64,000 nt of DNA from GWE2-42-39 sp942493345. Lineage in GTDB: Bacteria > Bacteroidota > Bacteroidia > Bacteroidales > Prolixibacteraceae. The stretch covers positions 2,604,001 to 2,668,000 of the forward strand of contig OW818695.1 in the NCBI GenBank assembly GCA_942493345.1. Reading direction: 5' to 3'. Numbering within the stretch: the stretch's first letter is position 1; the number at the start of each line of letters is the position of its first letter. The notes below the pieces were generated by a model. That model searched no databases, had not been told where the DNA came from, and saw only the letters and a list, made by a program, of their open reading frames with translations. The position numbers and the translations under genes were made by a program. Positions 1 through 7,565 of this stretch are shown here, piece by piece.

Positions 1-406
1 TACGGTACAAAATGTGCTGCGGCACCGATACATATTCGGCAAAAGCGCCATGTTTCCGGTAATCGCCGGGTGAAACACCCAGTACTTTCCGGTTGTCGCT
101 CAGGTTGTAACGGCCGTTCAGAGTGTACCAGTCATTTAATGGATAAATGGTCGAGTCGAATGTCACCCGGTCGCCCGATTGCCAACCCGTAACATTTTTG
201 CCTGTTTTTTCAATTACTCCCGAAGCCTCGTGTCCCATGATGATGGGCGGAATGCGGCGTCCGGTGCTTCCATCCATTCCGTGAACGTCCGATCCGCAGA
301 TGCCACAAGCTTTTACCTGAACCAATACTTCGTCGTCGGCAATTTCGGGAACGGGAACGTCTGTGTATTTAAACTGATTATAAGCCTCAAGAACCAGAGC
401 TTTCAT
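1..406 (-). CDS. Zinc-type alcohol dehydrogenase (MDR family), N-terminal part
   Basis: The gene runs off the left edge; only about the first 135 residues are visible, starting at the ATG complementary to 404-406. The translation begins MKALVLEAYNQFKYTDVPVP and carries the catalytic-zinc motif CGICGSDVHG near residues 36-45, then GHEASG. This is the GroES-like catalytic domain of medium-chain, NAD(P)-dependent sorbitol/threonine-dehydrogenase-like enzymes. Where relatives normally have four structural-zinc cysteines (about residues 90-110), this protein has none: the stretch reads DSTIYPLNDWYTLNGRYNLS. It then resumes a normal family sequence (HGAFAEYVSVP). The enzyme probably oxidises a polyol or alcohol; the substrate cannot be inferred from this half. 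Confidence 0.85.
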   Translation of the reverse strand, partial: MKALVLEAYNQFKYTDVPVPEIADDEVLVQVKACGICGSDVHGMDGSTGRRIPPIIMGHEASGVIEKTGKNVTGWQSGDRVTFDSTIYPLNDWYTLNGRYNLSDNRKVLGVSPGDYRKHGAFAEYVSVPQHILYR

Positions 407-599
407 GTTGATATCGATTTTGTTGAGTTTAACGAGCAGTAAATATAAAGAATTCCTCTCATTTTTGAGATTCATCTCGATGGGCTTAATTTTTTATCTA
501 TAAAAGCAGGTGTTTTACCGATTTTTTTTACCTGGGAATGAAATTTCAGGTAACCTTTGCGGCCGGTTAAATTTATTCAGGATAAAAAGAGAAAAATTC

Positions 600-1715
600 A
601 TGTCTGTTCCGTATTCATTGGTTTCGAAAACCGGCAATCCACTTCAGTTTTATGACGAATTAGGTTCGGTTACCAATCATGTTCTGGAAAAATGGAATCC
701 GGTTTTTTTAGAATATATCGTCGATTTTAAAGCCTTTTCGGAAGCGAAGAATTACAAAACATACAGCTCGGAAGAATGCCTGATGGAAATATTGATGCTG
801 GGCATTTTTGCACGCAATTATTCGCGATATTCGGGCAAACGGATACAATTATATAAACCGTTTTTCGATTATCTCTATTTGCTGCGGAAAAAATACTCTT
901 CCGTAAAACCAACGGTTGATCGTGTGCGGGGAAAATTGGGAACTTCATTTCTTTTAAAGGAAAGAAATACTTCAGAAAATTACGGATTGCTGATTAAATG
1001 GCTGGAATGTACCCATGAGTTTGACCAGGAAACAGAACGTTTGCAAGTGTGGAATGAATGGCTTCAGCGAAAAGAAGTTGTTTTTCAGAAACAGTTTGCT
1101 GATGATGTAACCGATTTTGCAGGATGGTTTGTTGCCGAAGCTCCGGGAAAACTGGGAAAATACACTTCGGACTGGGAAAAATTTATTGCTGAAACTGCAG
1201 CTGTTTATCCGAACCGGGAAGATCATATTTTCTGTACCCGGAAACCCGAAGAATATTTTCTGAACATGGTTGCTGCCGAAGTAATGAACCGCAGCCTTCG
1301 AAAAGGTTTTGTAAAAACTTCAGAAAAAATATTGCTGTTACCGACCTGTATGGCCCAAAAAACGAACTGCGCTGCCACGATGGAGAATGGACAACTGGTT
1401 TGTCGCAACTGCTCTGCTGGTTGCAATGTGTCGAAATTGAAACAAAAAATGGAACTTCGGCAGGTGAAAACCGTTTTAATTCCTCATTCATCGGGTTTTT
1501 CGAAATACCTGGAACCGTGGAAAAATTCAGAAACCACCGCGCTTATTGGTGTGGCTTGTGTATTGAATTTGTTGGCAGGAGGATACGAAATGCAAAAACT
1601 AAATATCCCCTCGCAATGTATTTTTTTGGATCGTTGTGGGTGCAAAAAACACTGGCTGAGCGGAAACCCAACCCATGTTAATGAGGCTCAACTTGATCGT
1701 TTGCTGGTCGGTTGA
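600..1715 (+). CDS. DUF116 domain-containing protein
   Basis: A 371-residue protein. I chose the ATG at 600 (MSVPYSLVSK); an in-frame upstream start at 510 would add 30 unconvincing residues. The C-terminal third (about 250-370) is the DUF116-like part. It contains LLLPTCMAQKTNCAA, then CRNCSAGCNVSKLKQK, then a Rossmann-like stretch (VKTVLIPHSSGF, TALIGVACVLNLLAGG), and finally a Cys cluster DRCGCKKHW. The paired cysteines suggest a metal or Fe-S site, but this is inference. The N-terminal 200 residues are mostly helical and I do not recognise them. It stands alone ahead of the rubrerythrin gene, with 100 bp between them. No biochemical role is established for the family as far as I know. Confidence 0.8.
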   Translation: MSVPYSLVSKTGNPLQFYDELGSVTNHVLEKWNPVFLEYIVDFKAFSEAKNYKTYSSEECLMEILMLGIFARNYSRYSGKRIQLYKPFFDYLYLLRKKYSSVKPTVDRVRGKLGTSFLLKERNTSENYGLLIKWLECTHEFDQETERLQVWNEWLQRKEVVFQKQFADDVTDFAGWFVAEAPGKLGKYTSDWEKFIAETAAVYPNREDHIFCTRKPEEYFLNMVAAEVMNRSLRKGFVKTSEKILLLPTCMAQKTNCAATMENGQLVCRNCSAGCNVSKLKQKMELRQVKTVLIPHSSGFSKYLEPWKNSETTALIGVACVLNLLAGGYEMQKLNIPSQCIFLDRCGCKKHWLSGNPTHVNEAQLDRLLVG

Positions 1716-1775
1716 CCATTCAACAAATAATTACCCATTCTGCAAATTTATTCGGATTTTCAGCCCCGGTTTTGT

Positions 1776-1783
1776 TATATTTG
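1776..1783 (+). promoter_or_regulatory. Bacteroidota -7 promoter box for rubrerythrin
   Basis: TATATTTG matches the phylum consensus TAnnTTTG exactly and lies 32 bp before the rubrerythrin ATG. No good TTTG -33 element is visible at the usual 19-23 bp upstream. Confidence 0.5.
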
Positions 1784-1815
1784 TTCTGATCAGAAATAAT
1801 AAATAATCAGAAAAT

Positions 1816-2391
1816 ATGGAATCGATAAAAGGAACAAAAACAGAACAGAACCTGCTGAAAGCATTTGCAGGTGAGTCGCAGGCCAAAAACCGCTACGAAT
1901 TTTTTGCCAAGGAAGCGCGGAAAGAAGGGCTTGAGCAAATTGCTGCTATTTTCGAAGAAACAGCGCTGAACGAGAAAGCACATGCCAAACGTTTTTTCCG
2001 TTTTCTGGAAGGTGGTCCGGTTGAAATTACAGCTACTTATCCGGCCGGAATTATTGGCAACACACTTGATAATCTGAAAGCTGCCGCGGAAGGCGAAAAC
2101 GAAGAATGGACCGAATTGTACCCCGAATTTGCACGGATTGCCGAAGAAGAAGGGTTCAAACAAATTGCTGTAGCTTTTAAAACCATTGCCAAAATTGAAA
2201 AACACCACGAAGAACGGTACAAAAAATTGTATCAGAACCTGGAAGAAGGGAAAGTTTTTGAGCGCGAAGGAAAAGTAGTATGGAAATGCCGGGTTTGCGG
2301 CTTCCTGCACGAAGCGACCAAACCGCCGTTGAAATGCCCGGGCTGCGAGCATCCGCAAGCCTATTTCGAAATTAATTGTGAAAATTATTAA
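1816..2391 (+). CDS. rbr: Rubrerythrin
   Basis: 191 residues, the normal length for a rubrerythrin. The N-terminal four-helix ferritin-like domain has the di-iron ligand pattern: E in FAGESQAKNRYEFF, E and H in EETALNEKAHAKRFF, then the repeat in the second half FARIAEEEGF and IAKIEKHHEERY. The C-terminal rubredoxin-like knuckle is CRVCG ... CPGCEH (about residues 160-180). The family reduces hydrogen peroxide in the cytoplasm using electrons from rubredoxin or NADH-linked reductases, which fits an anaerobe or microaerophile. The gene has its own promoter box (1776) and a strong terminator (2403), so it looks monocistronic. The neighbouring convergent gene is the Fe-S cysteine desulfurase. 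Confidence 0.95.
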   Translation: MESIKGTKTEQNLLKAFAGESQAKNRYEFFAKEARKEGLEQIAAIFEETALNEKAHAKRFFRFLEGGPVEITATYPAGIIGNTLDNLKAAAEGENEEWTELYPEFARIAEEEGFKQIAVAFKTIAKIEKHHEERYKKLYQNLEEGKVFEREGKVVWKCRVCGFLHEATKPPLKCPGCEHPQAYFEINCENY

Positions 2392-2402
2392 TCAACAGAT
2401 AT

Positions 2403-2437
2403 TGAGGGTTTCACTCCGGTGAGGCTCTCATTTTTTT
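2403..2437 (+). terminator. Rho-independent terminator after rubrerythrin
   Basis: A 12-bp stem (arms 2403-2414 and 2419-2430, three G-T pairs, loop TCCG) is followed by seven T residues at 2431-2437. It sits 11 bp after the rubrerythrin stop. Confidence 0.8.
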
Positions 2438-2541
2438 AAGAAGGGAAAAGCCAAATCTTATTTTTTGGACACAAAAGCAATGACTTGCCTGATTTGTTGT
2501 TTTTGTGCCAGGCTGAATATAAACAATCTTCGATTTTTCTT

Positions 2542-3759
2542 TCAAAACAAACGAATTACTCTATTCAATGCTTCGATGAAAGCGTCGATTTCTTCGCGGG
2601 TGTTGTAAATTCCGAACGACATGCGGACAGTTCCGTGTATCCCGAAATGCTGCATCACCGGATCGGCACAATGGTGGCCGGTACGCACGGCAATGCCCGC
2701 TTTGTCGAGCATGGTCCCCAAATCATAGGGGTGAATTCCTTCTACATTGAAAGAAATAACCCCCGACTTGTTTTTGCTTTCGCCATAAATTTTCATTCCT
2801 GAAATTTGTACCAGATTGTCAGTGGCATAGCTCAGTAAATCCTGTTCGTGTGCCGAAATGTTTTCGATGCCGGCATTCAGAAGATAATCAATGGCGGCTC
2901 CAAACCCGATGACCCCGGTAATATTTGGGGTTCCGGCTTCAAATTTATAGGGTAGTTCGTTAAATGTTGTTCCGCTGAACCGTACTTCCGAAATCATTTC
3001 GCCACCTCCCTGATAAGGCGGCATTTGTTCGAGCAGTTCTTTTTTTCCATACAACACGCCGACCCCGTTAGGCCCATACATTTTGTGGGCCGAGAAGGCA
3101 TAAAAATCAACATTCAATGTTTGTAAATCAACCGGAAGGTGCTGGATGGCCTGTGCCCCGTCGACAAATATTTTTACACCTTTTGCATGGGCGATGGCGG
3201 CAATTTCAGCAATCGGGTTCACGGTTCCCAGCACATTCGAAACATGGGCAACGGCAATCAGTTTGGTTTTTTCGTTGATCAGTGCGGAAAGTTTGTCAAT
3301 TTGCAACTCTCCATTGTCGGCAAAGGGAAGCATCACAATTTTAGCGCCTTTTCGTCCGGCCATCAGTTGCCAGGGAACGATGTTCGAGTGGTGTTCCATT
3401 TCAGAAACAATAATTTCGTCGCCTGCCAAAATAAACGCTTCGCCAAACGAATAGGCAACCAGGTTTGCACTTTCGGTTGTCCCTTTTGTGAAAATTATTT
3501 CAGCAACTGTTTTTGCATGAATCAGCGCACGGGTTTTTTCACGGGTCGTTTCGTAGTCGGCAGTGGCTTTATCTGCCATGTAGTGTGCTGCGCGGTGGAT
3601 GTTCCCGTAATATTCCTGATCGATTTGTTTGATTTTTTCCTGTACCTGCAAAGGGCGTTGGGTCGAAGCTGCACTGTCGAAATAAATCAGCGGTTTGTTA
3701 TATATTTTTTGCTGAAGGATCGGAAAATCCCGGCGTATTTTCGTTGGATCAAAATTCAT
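2542..3759 (-). CDS. sufS: SufS-type cysteine desulfurase
   Basis: 405 residues, fold-type I PLP enzyme of the class II (SufS/CsdA) group. It releases sulfur from L-cysteine as a persulfide for Fe-S cluster assembly. Landmarks are the substrate/PLP region HHSNIVPW (about 123-130), VDGAQAIQH (about 199-207), the PLP lysine in SAHKMYGPNG at K226, and the persulfide cysteine in RTGHHCADP at C364. Both positions equal the E. coli SufS numbering, so the chain has no gaps up to the active site. The gene is about 30 kb from sufBCD (33.6-37.4 kb) and convergent with rubrerythrin, whereas many Bacteroidota have sufS directly after sufD. No sufE is seen in the window. Confidence 0.95.
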   Translation of the reverse strand: MNFDPTKIRRDFPILQQKIYNKPLIYFDSAASTQRPLQVQEKIKQIDQEYYGNIHRAAHYMADKATADYETTREKTRALIHAKTVAEIIFTKGTTESANLVAYSFGEAFILAGDEIIVSEMEHHSNIVPWQLMAGRKGAKIVMLPFADNGELQIDKLSALINEKTKLIAVAHVSNVLGTVNPIAEIAAIAHAKGVKIFVDGAQAIQHLPVDLQTLNVDFYAFSAHKMYGPNGVGVLYGKKELLEQMPPYQGGGEMISEVRFSGTTFNELPYKFEAGTPNITGVIGFGAAIDYLLNAGIENISAHEQDLLSYATDNLVQISGMKIYGESKNKSGVISFNVEGIHPYDLGTMLDKAGIAVRTGHHCADPVMQHFGIHGTVRMSFGIYNTREEIDAFIEALNRVIRLF

Positions 3760-3825
3760 AATTAAAAATTAATTCTGAATAAAAACTCAAAGTTAAAAGA
3801 ATAATTTGAGTTGAAAATTTTACCA

Positions 3826-4244
3826 TCGAAAGATGCAGGGCAAACGCATCTAAAATGCAAGTATTGCATAATTCATTTTCTTCGGCCTGAAAGGCCAGCT
3901 TATTCTAGCCCCAGACAACGTCTGGGGTAAAAGGAATAATAGAAAAACCGTCCGCGCGGAAACAATAACAAAGGCAAAAATCTTTTTTCGGACGAAATTT
4001 GGATGCATACCTCTTCGTCCGAAAGAACGACAACCTTTCAAAATATGTTATAGCGCGGACGATTTTAACGCCCATTTTTCTACCCAGGGCGTCACTCCGT
4101 TTGCCCTGGGCTAAAATAAACTGGCCTTTCAGGCCGTTGGTTTGTCTAAATATCATCATTTCAGTTTCAAAATGATCGGTATAAAGTGTAGCCCTGCATA
4201 CTGGGGGATAAAAAAATTAGATGCGTTTGCCCTGTCGAAGGATG
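3826..4244. mobile_element. MITE-like nested inverted-repeat element
   Basis: About 420 bp with no convincing gene. The outer arms 3837-3852 and 4218-4233 are a perfect 16-bp inverted repeat. Inside them, 3883-3911 and 4108-4136 form a second inverted repeat matching 27 of 29 bp. Each of those arms runs into a small palindrome: CCCCAGAC/GTCTGGGG at 3909-3927 and CCCAGGGC/GCCCTGGG at 4083-4110. A third pair of short arms, containing CCGCGC and GCGCGG, lies near 3950 and 4053. As single-stranded DNA or RNA the element would fold into one long branched hairpin. It resembles non-autonomous MITE or REP-type elements. Neither a transposase nor a target-site duplication is visible. Short ORFs crossing it look like chance. 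Confidence 0.65.
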
Positions 4245-4275
4245 TTTCAATGTATTTCGTAGCTTCATACATCCA

Positions 4276-6723
4276 TCACTTCATTTTAAAACGAATTTTA
4301 TATTCTCCTGATTCCAGTTTAAATTCATAATTGCTCATGGTTACCTGAACAGCTTTTTTTGTACCCGAATTAACGACGTTGACATCTGAATTCTGAAATT
4401 GCCCAGGAACGACAATTTTTGCTGATACTTTCTCCGGTATAATTATTTTTAAGAAGAACGAATTTTCTTTGATCTCCCATTCCGAAGAAATGATTCCCTT
4501 GATCGATTGATAAGAACATTTAACCCAATTGATATCGCCAACCGGTTTGGGGGCAATTACAATATTGCTGTAAGCAATCGAATTTTCATCCTGGTAAATT
4601 CCACCTAGGCCTGAATAAAACCATTCCATCAAGTGGCCGAGCATCATGTGGTTGTTCGATACATCGGCAAGCGCTGCCCAACTTTCGGTTAACGAGGTTG
4701 CCCCTTTCTTTAGTTGATAGCCATATCCCGGGCGGTCGCTTCGGTTATTCATTTTGTAAAGAATATCGGATCGGCCATTTTCGCTTAGCACACGAACCAA
4801 AAAATGATATCCAATATCACCGGCAGTCAGCGCATAATCATTTTTCATTATCGATTCAACCAGGTTTTTCATGACCAGGTTTTTATCTTTCTCGGGAATA
4901 ATCCCAACATACAAAGGCATGGCATACGAAGTTTGGCTCCCGGTTGAACAAACGCCGGTTTCCCGCTGATAAAATTTTTCAAGAAAAGATTGTTTTACTT
5001 TTTCAGAAAGGTTGAAATATTTTTCAAAATCATCTTTCCGGTTCATCATTTTGGCTATTTGAGAAACGATTTTCAGATCGTAAAAATAAATGGCCGTTGC
5101 CGTCAGCGCTTTAGGCGTCAACTGAGCCACTCCCGGATGTTTGGGCCCCAGGTCGTACCAATCGCCCAGACCGTAGTCGAGAATGTTGTTTTCAGCTTTG
5201 CTTTGCAGGTATCCCATATATTTTTTCATCATGGGATACGCGGTTTCAAGTATTTCCTGATCGCCGTACCATTTGTAAATCTGCCAGGGAATGATGACGG
5301 CGGCACTTCCCCATTCAGGCGAATCGCGGAATCCACCACCAAACGGAACATATTCGGGTGCAATATCGGGAACCAATCCATTGTCCAACTGCGAATCCAT
5401 CATGTCGGTCACAATTTTGCGGTACAGGGTGTGTATATCGAAATTGTAATGCATCGATGGGCCAATCAGGTATGTTTCTTCCAGCCAGCCAAGTTTTTCG
5501 CGGTGCGGGCAGTCGGTGGCAACACTTGCCATGTTGCTTTTTATTCCCCAGTTGATTAGCTCAAAAATTTGATTGAACAAGGTGTCGGAACAGCTAAAAT
5601 TACCTACCGTTGGCGACGAATTTCGGGTATGAAGTTTTTTCAATTCCAGAATTTCAGTTTTTCCTTCCATCTTTTCCGGTTCCAGAATTTCGACTTCAGC
5701 ATATCGGAACCCGTAATAGGTAAAACGCGGTTGCCACGATTCAATTCCTTTGCCCCGGAGGATATAATTAAGCTCATAAGGGCCGCCACCGCTGGCTTGT
5801 GTAATATTGCTGTCACTGTTAATAAGTTCGTCGGGCTTGATTTTGATTTGAGCTCCTTTATTCCCTTTTACTTTCAGTGAAATAATACCCGAGGCATTTT
5901 GCCCGAAGTCGTAAATGGTTTTGCCGGTTTTCGATGTAAAAACTTTTTGCACTTTAAATTCCTGCATCACCTTCAGCGGGTGATCTTCCTCCGGCATGAG
6001 TTCTCCGATTGAGTCATTGAGAATCACCGGTGTTTTCCAGTTCGAGATGTCAAGTCCGGGTTTGCTCCAATTATCCTGTTCGAGCCGGGCGTCATAATCT
6101 TCGCCGCCGTATATGCTGCTAAAAGTAATTGGCGATGGTTTTACCCGACATTGTCCGTCGGACACAATATTTTTCACCGAACCATCTTTGCAGTAGATTT
6201 TGATATTAAATATCAGGCGCGGATAACCATACGCAACAACCAGTTTCCGGTAGCGCATGCGATTGACATTGTAAAAACCATTGCCAACCAGAACGCCAAT
6301 TGCATTTGCTCCATTTTTAAGCGCGTTTGTTATGTCGAAAGAGTTGTAAAGACATCGCTTTGAGTATGAACTCCATCCGGGCGACAAGAACCGATCTCCA
6401 ATTTTTTCACCATTGATATATAACTCGTAATGGCCCAGTCCGCAAATATTGATTTTGGCGCTGTCGATACCTTCCTCCACATTGAACTCTTTTCGGAACA
6501 TTGGTACAACCGAAAGTTTGAGCGCCTTATTTCCCAGGTTATTTCCAGAGCCATGAACTGCAGGGACTACTTTTAAGCTGTCGTCGAGACGTTCAAATGC
6601 AATCCATTTTGCGTTTGACCAGGTGTCAGACGTGTTGTCTGCTATTTTATATGATAGAAGCAACCCTGTTGCCACTATTATAAATCCAATATTTCTTACG
6701 GAGAAAGTCAGTTTCTTATTCAT
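4276..6723 (-). CDS. Alpha-L-rhamnosidase, glycoside hydrolase family 78
   Basis: 815 residues with an N-terminal hydrophobic segment (about 11-27) acting as a signal peptide or anchor, so exported to the periplasm or outer membrane. Domain order follows GH78: a Bac_rhamnosid_N-type beta domain containing LYINGEKIGDRFLSPGW; a linker beta region (YDFGQNASGIISL, HTRNSSPTVGNFSCSDTLFN); the (alpha/alpha)6 catalytic barrel from ATDCPHREKLGWLEE onward with APEYVPFGGGFRDSPEWGSA and KKGATSLTESWAALAD; and a C-terminal beta domain. The acidic residues in CPHREKLGW(LEE) and in the TESW loop are where the family has its catalytic pair. It removes terminal alpha-L-rhamnose from plant or microbial glycans. 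No SusCD pair or regulator lies alongside, so it is a stand-alone enzyme here. Confidence 0.93.
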   Translation of the reverse strand: MNKKLTFSVRNIGFIIVATGLLLSYKIADNTSDTWSNAKWIAFERLDDSLKVVPAVHGSGNNLGNKALKLSVVPMFRKEFNVEEGIDSAKINICGLGHYELYINGEKIGDRFLSPGWSSYSKRCLYNSFDITNALKNGANAIGVLVGNGFYNVNRMRYRKLVVAYGYPRLIFNIKIYCKDGSVKNIVSDGQCRVKPSPITFSSIYGGEDYDARLEQDNWSKPGLDISNWKTPVILNDSIGELMPEEDHPLKVMQEFKVQKVFTSKTGKTIYDFGQNASGIISLKVKGNKGAQIKIKPDELINSDSNITQASGGGPYELNYILRGKGIESWQPRFTYYGFRYAEVEILEPEKMEGKTEILELKKLHTRNSSPTVGNFSCSDTLFNQIFELINWGIKSNMASVATDCPHREKLGWLEETYLIGPSMHYNFDIHTLYRKIVTDMMDSQLDNGLVPDIAPEYVPFGGGFRDSPEWGSAAVIIPWQIYKWYGDQEILETAYPMMKKYMGYLQSKAENNILDYGLGDWYDLGPKHPGVAQLTPKALTATAIYFYDLKIVSQIAKMMNRKDDFEKYFNLSEKVKQSFLEKFYQRETGVCSTGSQTSYAMPLYVGIIPEKDKNLVMKNLVESIMKNDYALTAGDIGYHFLVRVLSENGRSDILYKMNNRSDRPGYGYQLKKGATSLTESWAALADVSNNHMMLGHLMEWFYSGLGGIYQDENSIAYSNIVIAPKPVGDINWVKCSYQSIKGIISSEWEIKENSFFLKIIIPEKVSAKIVVPGQFQNSDVNVVNSGTKKAVQVTMSNYEFKLESGEYKIRFKMK

Positions 6724-7013
6724 TAGTTAGTTGGTTTTATATTTTTCAGTAGAGCTCTTTTTGTGATATTTATTGATTTTTGTCTCCTGTTTTTTGTGTT
6801 TCCGGGTCGGCACCCAAGCAATGTTGGTTATTCAGGCTTCTAAATTAAAAAAAATCGTCAACGGTTGCCGGATCAAATTTTATCCCCGGCATTTAATTTG
6901 AAATTTAAGTTCTAAAGTTAATCGAATAATTTTATTTGAAATGTTGGGGACGGGGGCTGTTCCACAACAGAAATTGCATGAATATAGAAACTGGTTTTTT
7001 ATGAAAAAATGAA
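6724..7013. other. Intergenic region between divergent genes
   Basis: About 290 AT-rich bases between the GH78 start and the promoter of the small membrane protein. I see no RNA gene and no convincing terminator or repeat; it presumably holds the GH78 promoter. Confidence 0.5.
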
Positions 7014-7021
7014 TATATTTG
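7014..7021 (+). promoter_or_regulatory. -7 promoter box for the small membrane protein
   Basis: TATATTTG fits TAnnTTTG exactly and ends only 7 bp before the TTG start at 7029. If used, the mRNA would be nearly leaderless; a start further downstream at the internal ATG would relieve this. Confidence 0.35.
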
Positions 7022-7028
7022 GCGGCTG

Positions 7029-7454
7029 TTGAAAAAAATAATATTGATCCGAAAAATTAACATATCGAAAAAAGCGCTTCTCAAATTGATGCTGTTTGCT
7101 GCAATCATTGGGGCTGCCGTGCTGTTTGATATTTCACGCAGCGAATCGGATGTTCAACCGGGCAAATCTCACAATGCACAAAAAAGTTCTTCCCACGAGT
7201 TGAATCAGGTATGTTTTTACACTAATTTCAATTCATTTAAACTGAAGAGTTTTTCAGATAAATTTTCTGCCCACAAATTATTTCTTCGTACACAATCTGA
7301 GTTTCTACAGAAACACCATAACATGAAAGCCGGGCAAATGGCAAAACTCGAATCGCAGAAAACATACATTGCCGCCGAGAAACAAGTTTATCTGGCTTGT
7401 TTACAGAAATGCCTTTACCGCAACCCCGGAGACGATTCGTTGCCCATTTCTTAA
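7029..7454 (+). CDS. Small single-pass membrane protein of unknown function
   Basis: 141 residues if the TTG at 7029 is used, giving a lysine-rich start (MKKIILIRK) before a hydrophobic segment at about 18-34 (LLKLMLFAAIIGAAVLFDI). This looks like a signal anchor, leaving a polar tail of about 100 residues outside the cytoplasm. The tail is rich in K, Q and S, has three cysteines and shows no motif I recognise. An alternative ATG lies inside the hydrophobic segment, which is why TTG is preferred. It lies 111 bp upstream of secDF on the same strand and could be co-transcribed with it. Function unknown; the reading frame itself is moderately secure. Confidence 0.55.
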   Translation: MKKIILIRKINISKKALLKLMLFAAIIGAAVLFDISRSESDVQPGKSHNAQKSSSHELNQVCFYTNFNSFKLKSFSDKFSAHKLFLRTQSEFLQKHHNMKAGQMAKLESQKTYIAAEKQVYLACLQKCLYRNPGDDSLPIS

Positions 7455-7565
7455 TTTAAGGTCTACCGGTATTTATACGATTACCGTTTCGATGGACAAA
7501 TATCTTCGGATTTCTCAGAAATAAATTTTTACAAATCTATAGTATAACATTTAATTTTTTTACAA

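Noticed and set aside
3905..4159. Short frames (63 and 84 codons) in the nested palindrome
   Set aside because: They cross inverted-repeat arms and have no family features.
7014..7030. Leaderless start as proof of TTG use at 7029
   Set aside because: The promoter box is only a pattern match, so the start remains uncertain.
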